DNA of 64,000 bases from Bacteroidota bacterium (lineage in GTDB: Bacteria > Bacteroidota > Bacteroidia > Chitinophagales > Saprospiraceae). The notes below the pieces were generated by a model that searched no databases, had not been told where the DNA came from, and saw only the letters and a list, made by a program, of their open reading frames with translations. Location: assembly GCA_016124585.1 (NCBI GenBank), contig WGNL01000006.1, positions 62,001 through 126,000 on the forward strand, in the 5' to 3' direction. Below are positions 29,761 through 38,473 of this stretch, in pieces (positions within the stretch are counted from its first letter, which is position 1; every line of letters begins with the position of its first letter). Position numbers and translations under genes: made by a program.

Positions 29761-32700
29761 ATGTACAGAGAATTTAAGCAACTCAACCTCCCCAACATCG
29801 ACCAAGAACTCCTCCAATTCTGGGAGTCCAACAAAGTCTTCGAGGCCAGCGTCGAACAGCGCAGCGCCGACAACTCCTGGGTCTTCTACGAAGGCCCGCC
29901 CAGTGCCAACGGCAAGCCGGGCATCCACCACGTCATGGCACGGGCCATCAAGGACATTTTCTGCCGCTACCAGACCCTGAAGGGCAAGCGGGTGGAGCGC
30001 AAGGGTGGCTGGGACACCCACGGCCTGCCCATCGAGCTGAGCGTGGAGAAGGAACTTGGCATCACCAAGGAGGACATCGGTAAATCCATCTCCGTGGATG
30101 ACTACAACCACAAGTGTCGGGAGACCGTCATGCGCTACAAGAACGAGTGGGACGACATCACCCGCAAGATGGGCTACTGGGTGGACCTCGACAACCCCTA
30201 TATCACCTACGAAAACGAGTACATCGAGACGGTCTGGTGGATACTCAAGCGTCTGTATGACAAGGGTTTGCTATACAAAGGCTACACCATCCAGCCCTAC
30301 TCTCCGGGAGCAGGTACGGGCCTCAGTTCGCACGAGTTGAACATGCCCGGCGCTTACCGGGAGGTGACTGATACGACGGTGGTTGCGCTCTTCAAAGTAG
30401 TTCGGAACTCCCGTTCCGAATTCCTATTCGAGGGAGATGAAGATGTCCGCATCGCAGCCTGGACAACCACCCCTTGGACGTTGCCCTCGAACACGGCATT
30501 GACCATCGGCCACCAAATTGCCTACGTGAAGGTGAAAACGGAGAACCCCTACACGCACCAGCCTGTGAGCGTGGTGATGGCCGAGCCGCTCGTGAGCAAA
30601 TGGTTTGGTGGCAAAAACCAACCCGCTGTGCTAGAGCAGAGCGCCCCGTTCACCGCCCAGCAACTCGAAGGCATCCGCTACGAGCAGTTGTTGGCCTTCG
30701 GCAATGATATCGAACCGCTGTTGGGTTACGACGGGAACATGCACACCGACGCCTTCCGGGTGTTGGTCAGCGACTTCGTGACCACCGAGGACGGTACGGG
30801 CGTGGTACACACCGCCCCAAGCTTCGGTGCGGACGACATGAAGGCCGCCAAGGCCAACGGTATCGGCGCTCTCACGCTGGTGGACAAGCAGGGCAAGTTC
30901 AAGGACTCGGTCGGCGAGTTCAGCAACCGTTTTGTGAAAAACTACCAGGACGAACCGGATTACGTCAATACCGACGTGGACATCGCCGTGCGCCTGAAAT
31001 TGGACGGCAAGGCACTCAACGTCGCCAAGTACGCCCACAACTACCCGCATTGCTGGCGTACCGACAAGCCTGTGCTGTACTACCCGCTCGACTCTTGGTT
31101 CATCAAGGCCAGTGCGGTGAAGGAGCGCATGTTTGAACTCAACAAGACCATCAACTGGAAACCCGCCAGCACGGGTGAGGGCCGCTTCGGCAAATGGCTC
31201 GAAAACCTGCAAGACTGGAACCTCAGCCGCAGCCGCTACTGGGGCATCGGTCTGCCTATCTGGCGCACCGCCGATGGCTCGCAGGAGAAATGCATTGGTT
31301 CCGTTGCGGAGCTGCAAACCGAAATTGCGCAAGCAAACGAGAAACTGGAGCTGTCGCAAACCGTGCCCGCCGACCTGCACCGTCCGTACATTGACGACAT
31401 CGTATTGGTATCAGGTGATGGACAGGAAATGCGCCGTGAACTCGACCTCATCGACGTCTGGTTCGACTCCGGCTCCATGCCCTATGCCCAGTGGGGATTG
31501 GATTTGGCGAAGCTGAAAGCAGGCGCTGACCGCCCGTTCCTCGCTCCGTTCGACAATATGTACCCCGCCGACTTCATCGCCGAGGGGGTTGACCAGACGA
31601 GGGGTTGGTTCTACACGTTGCACGCCATAGCGACGATGGCTTTCGACCAAGTTTCCTTCAGAAACGTGGTGTCGAACGGCCTCGTATTGGACAAGAACGG
31701 CAATAAAATGTCCAAGCGGCTCGGCAATGCCGTTGACCCGTTCGAGACGATTTCGAAGTATGGCGCTGACGCTACCCGTTGGTACATGATTTCCAACGCT
31801 GCCCCTTGGGACAACCTCAAGTTCGACGTGGAAGGCATCGCAGAGGTGCAGCGGAAGTTCTTCGGGACGCTGTTCAACACCTACAACTTCTTCGCCACCT
31901 ACGCCAATATTGACAAGTGGACGATGGACGAGTTCAACGTGATGCCTTACGACAAACGCTCGGAACTTGACCGCTGGGTAATTTCAAAATTGTACAGCCT
32001 CGTGGCCGATTATCAGTTGGCGATGGACGACTACGAACCGCACCGGGCCTGCCGCCTCGTGGAGGATTTTGTGGACGAACACCTGAGTAACTGGTACGTG
32101 CGTCTCAGCCGCCGCAGGTTCTGGCGGGGGGAAATGAGCGACGATAAAAATGCCGCTTACCAGACCCTATTTGAGTGCCTGATGGTGGTCGCACAGTTGG
32201 CGTCGCCGATTGCACCGTTCTTTACGGACTGGCTCTACCGCAATTTGACAGCGCCTATCAAGGACGTTGCGAAGCAAAAAAACACCCCGCTGCGCCACGA
32301 TAGCATCCACCTGACGGATATGGGCAAAACGGACGCCAGCAAGATTGACCTTGCCCTCGAAAGGCGTATGGACTATGCCCAGCGCATTTGCTCATTGGCG
32401 TTCAGCATCAGGAAGGGCAACGGGCTGCGGGTACGTTTGCCGTTGCAAAAACTGCTGCTGCCCGTGCTCAACGAAAGCTTTATCAAAGAAGTGGACGGTG
32501 TGAAGGACTTGATTTTGAGCGAAATCAACGTGAAGGAAATCGAGTACATCACCGATGCCAGCGGGCTTTTGAAAAAGCAGGCGAAGGCCAATTTCAAGAC
32601 CCTTGGTGCCAAGCTCGGCAAGGACATGAAGGCTGCCGCAGAACAGATTGCCGCATTTACCAATGAGCAAATCAATGCGCTGGAAAAGGCGGGCAGCATG

Positions 32701-33105
32701 GCCATCGTTGTCCCGACTGCTGTCGGGAGCAACAACTACGACATCACGCCGGAAGACCTCGTGGTGACCACCGAAGACCTGCCCGGCTGGAAAGTCGCCT
32801 CGGATGGTCCGCTCACCGTCGCCCTCGACGTGACCGTGACACCGGAACTGGAGGCCGAAGGCATCGCCCGTGACCTCGTGAACCGCATCCAGAACATCCG
32901 CAAGGACAAGGACTTCAACGTGACCGACCGCATCAATGTGCGCATCGAGCGGCACGAGGAACTGGAGGCTGCGGTGGAGAACTACCGGGAGTACATCAAA
33001 GGCGAGGTGTTGGCGGATTCGCTGATTTTGGCTGGCGAGGTGGAAGGTGACAGCGTGGCACTCAGCGATGAACTGATGGTGATGATTGAGGTGCAGTTGA
33101 ATTAA
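29761..33105 (+). CDS. ileS: Isoleucyl-tRNA synthetase, 1114 aa
   Basis: Class I aminoacyl-tRNA synthetase that charges tRNA-Ile in the cytoplasm. The HIGH motif is present as GIHH in EGPPSANGKPGIHHVMAR (about residues 54-57), the variant I know from Bacteroidota enzymes; GWDTHGLP follows at about 84. The editing domain occupies the middle and KMSKS appears as NGNKMSKRLGN at about residue 645. The long C-terminal part, lacking the bacterial zinc-finger Cys set, fits the type 2 (eukaryote-like) IleRS (inference). A short palindrome sits in frame at 32711-32728. A terminator follows. Confidence 0.96.
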   Translation: MYREFKQLNLPNIDQELLQFWESNKVFEASVEQRSADNSWVFYEGPPSANGKPGIHHVMARAIKDIFCRYQTLKGKRVERKGGWDTHGLPIELSVEKELGITKEDIGKSISVDDYNHKCRETVMRYKNEWDDITRKMGYWVDLDNPYITYENEYIETVWWILKRLYDKGLLYKGYTIQPYSPGAGTGLSSHELNMPGAYREVTDTTVVALFKVVRNSRSEFLFEGDEDVRIAAWTTTPWTLPSNTALTIGHQIAYVKVKTENPYTHQPVSVVMAEPLVSKWFGGKNQPAVLEQSAPFTAQQLEGIRYEQLLAFGNDIEPLLGYDGNMHTDAFRVLVSDFVTTEDGTGVVHTAPSFGADDMKAAKANGIGALTLVDKQGKFKDSVGEFSNRFVKNYQDEPDYVNTDVDIAVRLKLDGKALNVAKYAHNYPHCWRTDKPVLYYPLDSWFIKASAVKERMFELNKTINWKPASTGEGRFGKWLENLQDWNLSRSRYWGIGLPIWRTADGSQEKCIGSVAELQTEIAQANEKLELSQTVPADLHRPYIDDIVLVSGDGQEMRRELDLIDVWFDSGSMPYAQWGLDLAKLKAGADRPFLAPFDNMYPADFIAEGVDQTRGWFYTLHAIATMAFDQVSFRNVVSNGLVLDKNGNKMSKRLGNAVDPFETISKYGADATRWYMISNAAPWDNLKFDVEGIAEVQRKFFGTLFNTYNFFATYANIDKWTMDEFNVMPYDKRSELDRWVISKLYSLVADYQLAMDDYEPHRACRLVEDFVDEHLSNWYVRLSRRRFWRGEMSDDKNAAYQTLFECLMVVAQLASPIAPFFTDWLYRNLTAPIKDVAKQKNTPLRHDSIHLTDMGKTDASKIDLALERRMDYAQRICSLAFSIRKGNGLRVRLPLQKLLLPVLNESFIKEVDGVKDLILSEINVKEIEYITDASGLLKKQAKANFKTLGAKLGKDMKAAAEQIAAFTNEQINALEKAGSMAIVVPTAVGSNNYDITPEDLVVTTEDLPGWKVASDGPLTVALDVTVTPELEAEGIARDLVNRIQNIRKDKDFNVTDRINVRIERHEELEAAVENYREYIKGEVLADSLILAGEVEGDSVALSDELMVMIEVQLN
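32711..32728. repeat. 18-bp palindrome within ileS
   Basis: TCCCGAC / GTCGGGA with a 4-base loop, six codons long (within VPTAVG), in the C-terminal domain. Its CCCGAC...GTCGGG core is the same as in the element inside the fadH-like gene. Confidence 0.6.
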
Positions 33106-33126
33106 CGAAGTAATTTTATCAGCTAT

Positions 33127-33169
33127 ATAGCCGCAGATAGAGGGAACTCAGTCTGCGGCTATTTTTTTT
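33127..33169 (+). terminator. Rho-independent terminator of ileS
   Basis: An 11-bp stem ATAGCCGCAGA / TCTGCGGCTAT with a 14-base loop, followed by T7-8. Confidence 0.88.
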
Positions 33170-33254
33170 GAAACAAACAAGATGAACATATAAATACCCG
33201 CCCCGTTTTCCCACCATAACCAGCTAATTTCTTTTAACTAAAAACTAAACCATC

Positions 33255-33455
33255 ATGGATATTAAAAAAATTCTGGGTACCCTGTTTACCCTAGCCGGAA
33301 CTGTTGGAATCATATTCGGCGTCATACAGATTTTCTCAGGCGGTATTTCCAATTCCCAGTCATGGATTTTTGCCATACTCGGCGTTATTTTCTTTGGCGC
33401 AGGCATTGGCCTACTGAAAAGCATCCGTACCGTCGAAACCTCAAACAATGGCTAA
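33255..33455 (+). CDS. Small membrane protein, 66 aa
   Basis: Two hydrophobic helices (LFTLAGTVGIIFGVIQIF at about residues 9-26 and WIFAILGVIFFGAGIGLLKSI at about 37-57) separated by a short polar turn. The start ATG 33255 is preceded by an A-rich leader. It resembles many conserved small Bacteroidota membrane proteins, but I cannot name a function. The left end of a decayed IS3 element begins 7 bases after its stop, so it may lack its native downstream sequence. Confidence 0.65.
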   Translation: MDIKKILGTLFTLAGTVGIIFGVIQIFSGGISNSQSWIFAILGVIFFGAGIGLLKSIRTVETSNNG

Positions 33456-33476
33456 GCTATCTGTCCCTTCCTGAAA

Positions 33477-33512
33477 TTTCCTTTCAGTTTTGAGTACAAA
33501 ACTGAAAGGAAA
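33477..33512. repeat. 16-bp perfect hairpin at the IS3 left end
   Basis: 33477-33492 (TTTCCTTTCAGTTTTG) pairs fully with 33497-33512 around a loop AGTA. No T run follows on either strand, so it is not a simple terminator. In the IS3 context it could shield the transposase gene from outside transcription. Confidence 0.75.
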
Positions 33513-33864
33513 TAGAAGACAAAAAGCACATCAGCACGGCCACCCGTCGGTGGCTGGTTCGCGAAATCGAGTCCGGCCGGATGACGGGGGGCGAGGCCAA
33601 GGAACGAATTGAGCTGCACAGCAAGGACCCGGAGGCGCTGCTTCGTTCTTGGCGCAAGAGGTACGCACCTGAAATCCCCATAACTTTGCCCGTCATGACG
33701 GAAAAGGAAAGACAAAAGCTCGATGCCGCCCAAAGGCGCATGAAGTAGCTGTAGCGCTAGCTGGAGGAAGCCCAGATGAAGAACATCGCCCTGGAGACGA
33801 TGATAGACCTTGCCGAGGAGAAGCTCAAAATCAGCATCAGAAAAAGTCTGGGCCCAAACAGTGA
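33506..33864 (+). pseudogene. IS3 orfA remnant with three in-frame TAG codons
   Basis: The frame encodes TRRWLVREIESGRMTGGEAKER ... LEEAQMKNIALETMIDLAEEKLKISIRK, the helix-turn-helix and leucine-zipper protein of IS3. It has no ATG at the expected place (ATA at about 33512) and is interrupted by three TAG codons at 33746, 33752 and 33758. One A is missing in the A-run at 33839-33845, so the expected ending RKKSGPKQ-stop is frameshifted. If each TAG is read as CAG, the segment KQLQRQLEEAQ is a normal zipper. Clearly non-functional with standard decoding. Confidence 0.75.
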
Positions 33865-34758
33865 CACAGCTGCGGCAGTTCTACCCCCAGTACGGGCTGG
33901 GGTACCACTGCGCACTGTTTGGGAAGAGCCGGCAGAGCTGGTACGAACAGCGGGGCCGGGCGGAGGAGCGGCACATGGCCGACGCCCTGGCGCTGAAGCT
34001 GGTGGGGAGATACGGCAGGAGCTTCCCTGTGCGGGCGTTCCGAATTCCGAAGCTGCACCACCTGCTCAACGAGCGGCTCCCGGGTCACGGCATGCCGGTC
34101 GGGCGTGACGCCCTGTACGGCCTCCTGGGCGGGCACGGGCTACTGCTGCGCTACCGCACGCCGCAGACCACTGATAGTCGCCACCCCTATCGCCGCTGGC
34201 CGAACCTCATCCGGGAGCTCGGCCTTCTGACCCGCCCCGGGCAGCTCTGGGTCAGCGACATCACCTACCTACACCTCGCCGGGGGCGGCTTCTGCTACCT
34301 CAGCATCGTCACCGACGCCTACTCCCACAAGATAGTCGTGCACCCCACGCTGCACAGCGACGGCCCGGTGGAGGCCCTGCTCATGGCCACGGGCTCCTCA
34401 AGGATGGGCGCCCCGCTCATCCACCATTCCGAACCGGGGCGTGCACTACTACTGCTGCTCGGAGTACGTCCGCATGCTGGAGCACCACGGCATCCGCATC
34501 TTCATGACCGAGAACGACGACCCCTACGAGAACGCCATCGCCGAGCGGGTCAACGGCATCCTAAAGGGCGAGTTCCTCCTCGGCGCCACTTTCGCCACGC
34601 TGGCCGTGGACAGCGCCGTGAGGCGCTACAACCACGTGGGCCCACATGCCAGCTGCGACAACCTCACCCCGGTGCAGGCGCACGATCAGAGCGGCGTGCT
34701 GCGCAGGCGCTGGAAGCCCAAGCGGCGGACAACAAACGAGGTGCCCGACACGGCCTGA
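33861..34758 (+). pseudogene. IS3 orfB transposase remnant, frameshifted
   Basis: The rve integrase-type domain is recognisable: LLTRPGQLWVSDITYLHL holds the first Asp, the second Asp is expected at the frameshift site (IHHSEPG should read IHHSDRG), and ENDDPYENAIAERVNGILKGEF holds the Glu. One extra A at about 34434 shifts the frame; the C-terminal part continues from 34441 to 34758. With standard decoding it yields no active transposase. GTG 33861 overlapping the ancestral orfA stop (GTGA) is the probable original start. Confidence 0.8.
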
Positions 34759-34813
34759 TTGCATTAATGGAGAGCGGCGAACACACCCGTCGGCCATTTC
34801 AGGAATAAGCACA

Positions 34814-35118
34814 GAAAGTGCCAACCCTGGACAGGAACAGCGCCAAATGGTGCAAGGTACTTTTAGGAATAGCAAATCGTGCAGTAGGTGAAAACAGGAA
34901 CATCGACACGTAGTGACAACCTGCATTAGGAATAAGAAAAGCAATTGACGGCAATTTTGGAGATTAAAAAAACGGCTGTTATGTTCGTCCAGCGTTATGA
35001 TTATCAGGCGTAAATCATTTTTAAAACTAGCTCTAAATCTGTAAGGTTTTTTTAGGAAGGTTCACTTCCGGCACCAAGCATTTCTCTTCTGGAAGGTGAA
35101 TTTCTTCTTCCAGCGACC
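34814..35118. other. Gap without a gene, IS3 flank
   Basis: No coding frame is supported. AGGAATA-type words recur at about 34801, 34863 and 34928, which may be remnants of IS ends. A CTTCTGGAAGG motif near 35090 leads into the 21-bp repeats. Confidence 0.5.
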
Positions 35119-35202
35119 GACTTTTTCATTTGGAACCCGACTTTCTGTTTCAATCACTTGACTTTTTCTTTCTGGAAGCTGGCTTTCCTTTTCCGGCAGT
35201 TG
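35119..35202. repeat. Four degenerate 21-bp tandem repeats after mnmE
   Basis: Units at 35119-35139, 35140-35160, 35161-35181 and 35182-35202. Read on the minus strand they encode heptads QLPEKES, QLPERKS, QVIETES, RVPNEKV in a frame that continues open to a TGA near 35071 but has no start of its own. It overlaps the mnmE 3' end in another frame. Confidence 0.6.
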
Positions 35203-35219
35203 TCGCAGCTTATCTGGAA

Positions 35220-36683
35220 CTACTTTCCGATGCAAAACTTGCTGAAGATATTCCCTAGCAAATCCTCCACCCCCACTTCCCCAGTAATCTCACCGAGGAA
35301 GGCCAATGCCCGGCGGATGTCCATCGCCACGAAGTCGGAAGTGACACCAGCGTCAAGGCCGTGTAGCACGTCGTCGAGGCTGGCGGCGGCTTTTTGCAGC
35401 GCTTCGGAATGGCGGGCATTGGTGACGATGGTGCTTTCGCCCGTCATTTTTTGCGAAATGACCGACTGATACAGTTTCTCTTTCAAGTACGGAACGTTCA
35501 TGCCGTTCTTCGCAGAAAGCGTGATGATTTGCTCCGGCCTGACTGCCAACTGCCAACTGCCAACTGCCAACTGCTCCCGATTGGCGAAGAAAAATTCATT
35601 GATACTTGGGTCTGTCGGATTCAGCAGCCACTCCGGTTTGTAGCTTGGTAGCTTGTCCATTTTGTTGCAGATAATGAGCAACGGCACGCCCTCGGTCTGG
35701 AGGCTGGCCACATCGGCAAGCACTTCGTCAATCTTTGTTTCCACGATGTCGAAAACATAGACTAGCAGGGCAGCTTGGCTGACTTTCTCCATCGTGCGCT
35801 CCACGCCAATGGCCTCGATTTGATCCTGCGCCTCCCGGATGCCAGCTGTGTCGATGAGCCGGAACTCCACCCCATTGATATTCAGCACTTCCTCCACTGT
35901 ATCCCTCGTGGTACCTGCGATTTCACTGACGATGGCCCGCTCCTCGTTCAGAAGGGCGTTCAGCAGGGTGGATTTCCCAGCATTCGGTCGGCCAGCGATA
36001 ACGGTGGGAACGCCTGTTTTCAACACATTGCCCAACTTGAAGGATTGAAGGAGAGAATGAATGAAGGATTGAATCTTGAGGATGGTTGCCTTTAATTGGT
36101 CACGGTTGGCGAATTCCACGTCCTCCTCCGCGAAGTCAAGTTCCAACTCAATGAGGCTGGCGAAATTGACCAATTCTTCCCGCAACCGTTGGATTTCATG
36201 GCTGAAGCCGCCCCGCATCTGCCGTATGGCCACAGAGTGGCTTCCTTCGCTGGTGCTGGCGATCAAATCGGCGACCGCTTCGGCTTGAGAGAGGTCCATT
36301 TTCCCGTTCAAAAATGCCCGCAGGGTAAACTCGCCGGGCTGCGCCAAACGGGCCCCTTTTTCCACGAATAATTCGATGATTTTTTGCAAAATGAACGGTG
36401 AGCCGTGGCAGGAAACCTCGGCGGTGTTCTCACCCGTGTATGAGTTTGAACCTTTGAAAATGGAGACCAGCACTTCGTCCAGCACCTGCCCCTCGTCGTT
36501 TTTGATGCTGCCGAAATGCAGGGTATGGCTCGGCTGTTTGGTCAATTTTTTACCAGAAAAAACCTGTTCTACTATGGACAATGCTGCTTCGCCGCTAAGG
36601 CGGATGACGCCGATGGCTCCTACACCAGGCGGCGTGGCAAGGGCTACGATGGTATCAGTCAGGTCGTGTTTAGAATAATTCAT
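35220..36683 (-). CDS. mnmE: tRNA modification GTPase MnmE, 487 aa
   Basis: With MnmG it installs the cmnm5 group on wobble uridine 34 of tRNAs. An N-terminal THF-binding domain (IVALATPPGVGAIGVIRLSG), a helical domain and an inserted GTPase domain are visible: P-loop GRPNAGKST, TTRD, DTAGIRE, NKMD and SAKNG, then the C-terminal CIGK motif. ATG 36683 gives MNYSKHDLTDTIVALATP. It overlaps the upstream EAD-like gene by ATGA. A (TTGGCAG)4 repeat inserts QLAVGSWQLAVRP (about residues 371-383) in the loop between NKMD and SAK. Confidence 0.95.
   Translation of the reverse strand: MNYSKHDLTDTIVALATPPGVGAIGVIRLSGEAALSIVEQVFSGKKLTKQPSHTLHFGSIKNDEGQVLDEVLVSIFKGSNSYTGENTAEVSCHGSPFILQKIIELFVEKGARLAQPGEFTLRAFLNGKMDLSQAEAVADLIASTSEGSHSVAIRQMRGGFSHEIQRLREELVNFASLIELELDFAEEDVEFANRDQLKATILKIQSFIHSLLQSFKLGNVLKTGVPTVIAGRPNAGKSTLLNALLNEERAIVSEIAGTTRDTVEEVLNINGVEFRLIDTAGIREAQDQIEAIGVERTMEKVSQAALLVYVFDIVETKIDEVLADVASLQTEGVPLLIICNKMDKLPSYKPEWLLNPTDPSINEFFFANREQLAVGSWQLAVRPEQIITLSAKNGMNVPYLKEKLYQSVISQKMTGESTIVTNARHSEALQKAAASLDDVLHGLDAGVTSDFVAMDIRRALAFLGEITGEVGVEDLLGNIFSKFCIGK
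35543..35574. repeat. (CTGCCAA)4 tandem repeat inside mnmE
   Basis: Four perfect 7-bp copies at 35543-35570, followed by CTGC. The same word fills the gap before ruvX and occurs before dnaX and at the uvrC tail. Confidence 0.9.
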
Positions 36684-37573
36684 TGCAAGATTTTGAAGGC
36701 TCGTTTCCAAGTGGAGCCGTCCCTCAACAGTTCAAAATAGTAGGAAGTTGTGTTGTTGGGAATCACGAAACTGAGTTCGTCGATGATGGTAGAGTCATGG
36801 GCAACCCATCCGGCAGTGCTCAACTGGTACGATGGCCCGATTTCCAAATCGTTGGCAATGACCCTCGGTATCACCCGGTAGCAGACGCCAAGGTTGCTCT
36901 TGCATTTGAGGGAGTAGCGGATGGTCAGTTTTGTTTCCGTATCAGAATAGGTTTCTGCTTTCACGTCCTGAAAATCATAGATGAAATCGAGGAACTTGAA
37001 TTTCTTGCGGTAGCTCGGGAAGTCCATCACCTTGAGGTCGCCGCTCGTGTCGAATTCATCGTTGGTATCTTGGCTGGGTACCGTTTGGCCTTTGTCCGAA
37101 TCATTGGCCGTCGGATTTGTAGTTTCTTCGGTTTGATTTTGCGCTGTTTTATCCGCAGGATTGCTACTGTTTTTTGCGAAGTAAAACACCGCTATCAAAG
37201 CTGCCAAAAGTAGCGCTCCCAGGAGCAAGTACTTGGCCATGCTACCGCTATTGTTCGGTATGCTCACTGTTTTTTGCACCGAAACCGAAGGTTCGTTGGC
37301 CGTAGGTGCAGGTGGGTCATAATCCAGTGGGCTGCCGTCTGCAATATCGAGAATCTGATGGGCGATGGCAGCTTTTTGGCGGGCCACATCTTCCGAGGAG
37401 AGCATCCCCGTCAGGTTTTGCTCTTCGAGCATTGCCAATTTTCCCTTTAGCACCAGCAAGGCGTTCTGTTTTCGCTGGGTTTGGGTTTGCGCTTGCGCAA
37501 TCAAAACGTCCAGCGCTTCTTCGAGCTTGAAGTCGGTGACAAGCTCCTTCACCTTGGCTTCAATATTGTCCAT
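36680..37573 (-). CDS. Membrane protein with probable effector-associated domain 11 (EAD11), 297 aa
   Basis: The N-terminal ~80 residues (KLEEALDVLIAQ ... ALLVLKGKLAMLEEQNLTGMLSSEDVARQKAAIAHQILDIAD) fit the helical EAD11 pattern, an adaptor domain described in prokaryotic conflict systems with NTPase or peptidase partners. A transmembrane helix follows at about residues 112-132 (AKYLLLGALLLAALIAVFYFA), then an acidic, Asn/Thr-rich linker and a C-terminal beta-rich part with Cys pair CKSNLGVCYR. The stop overlaps mnmE by ATGA. No partner effector is next to it, so the function is open; the domain call is by eye. Confidence 0.6.
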   Translation of the reverse strand: MDNIEAKVKELVTDFKLEEALDVLIAQAQTQTQRKQNALLVLKGKLAMLEEQNLTGMLSSEDVARQKAAIAHQILDIADGSPLDYDPPAPTANEPSVSVQKTVSIPNNSGSMAKYLLLGALLLAALIAVFYFAKNSSNPADKTAQNQTEETTNPTANDSDKGQTVPSQDTNDEFDTSGDLKVMDFPSYRKKFKFLDFIYDFQDVKAETYSDTETKLTIRYSLKCKSNLGVCYRVIPRVIANDLEIGPSYQLSTAGWVAHDSTIIDELSFVIPNNTTSYYFELLRDGSTWKRAFKILQ

Positions 37574-37735
37574 TATTTTTTCAGAATTTATGGCAAGGTA
37601 TGGCTAATTTTAAAATCCAGCATTAATCTCCATATTTGTGTTTCTGATGAGGATTTGGGTGTTTGAAGATGCGAGAAGCTCAGTGCAAAATCTTCGGATT
37701 CTCAAATATCCAAATCCTCAAATCTTCCACCCAAC

Positions 37736-38473
37736 ATGCCCAACATCGACATCCGAACCACGCAAAACGTCACGATTGAATACGAGCTGGCGCCGCTACG
37801 GGACCGCTTTTTCGCTTTTTTCATCGACCTGCTGATATACATGGTGGCGTCGTACATACTTTGGATATTCGTCGCTTTTTTCGTGGCCGATGCCATCACG
37901 GATTGGGGCCTGCGCTTCATCGCCTTGGCGGTGTTTGCTGGGTTGTTTGTTTACCACTTGCTTTCAGATATTATTGGCAATGGGCAAAGCCTTGGCAAAC
38001 GGGCGCTCAATATAAAAGTAGTGCGCCTCGATGGTCTTGAGCCTGGCATGGGCGAATACCTGACCCGAAGCGTTTTCCTGATGCTTGATTTCAGCTTTTC
38101 AGCGGGTGTGCTGGCCGCCATTCTCATCGGCTCTACCTACAAGAGCCAGCGCCTAGGCGATATTGCGGCCAATACTACGGTCATCAAAGTGAAGAGCCAG
38201 TTGGCTTTCCGGTTGCACGACATCCTGAAAATCAATACTTTGGACAATTACGAGCCTAAATACCCCGCCGTCCGACAGATGAACGAAGCGGATATGCTTT
38301 TGCTGAAAAACCTGTTGAGCCGCTACCAGGTTTGGCAGAACGCCGCACATGCCGAGGCCATTCGGAACGCTTCCCTCCATATTTGCCAACAACTCGATAT
38401 TGAAGTCCCGAAAGGCAACCAGATTGAATTCCTGAAAACATTGATTCGGGATTATATCGTCCTTACCCGCTGA
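37736..38473 (+). CDS. RDD-family membrane protein, 245 aa
   Basis: RDD domain at residues ~15-150: LRDRFFAFFIDLLIYMVASYIL holds the R-D residues and first helix, a second helix spans LRFIALAVFAGLFVYHLL, GQSLGKRALNIKVVRLDG is the conserved cytosolic turn, and a third helix lies near VFLMLDFSFSAGVLAAILIG. A soluble C-terminal region (about 160-245) follows. RDD proteins may be transporters, but the role is unproven. It is divergent from the EAD11 gene. The gap before it contains CAAATCCTCAAATCTTC-type short repeats. Confidence 0.87.
   Translation: MPNIDIRTTQNVTIEYELAPLRDRFFAFFIDLLIYMVASYILWIFVAFFVADAITDWGLRFIALAVFAGLFVYHLLSDIIGNGQSLGKRALNIKVVRLDGLEPGMGEYLTRSVFLMLDFSFSAGVLAAILIGSTYKSQRLGDIAANTTVIKVKSQLAFRLHDILKINTLDNYEPKYPAVRQMNEADMLLLKNLLSRYQVWQNAAHAEAIRNASLHICQQLDIEVPKGNQIEFLKTLIRDYIVLTR

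Larger units (their letters stand above)
33462..34813. mobile_element. Decayed IS3-family element, about 1.35 kb
   Basis: Imperfect terminal repeats: the left end begins TGT and has TTCCTGAAAT (33468-33477); the right end has ATTTCAGGAA (34796-34805) and closes with ACA. Inside are broken orfA and orfB frames. The element is much more GC-rich than its surroundings, so it was acquired from elsewhere. No clear target duplication is visible. Borders are approximate. Confidence 0.75.

Noticed and set aside
33776-34108. A 110-aa independent ORF in the IS3 region
   Set aside because: Its first part is the orfA tail and the rest is out-of-frame orfB sequence after a one-base loss.
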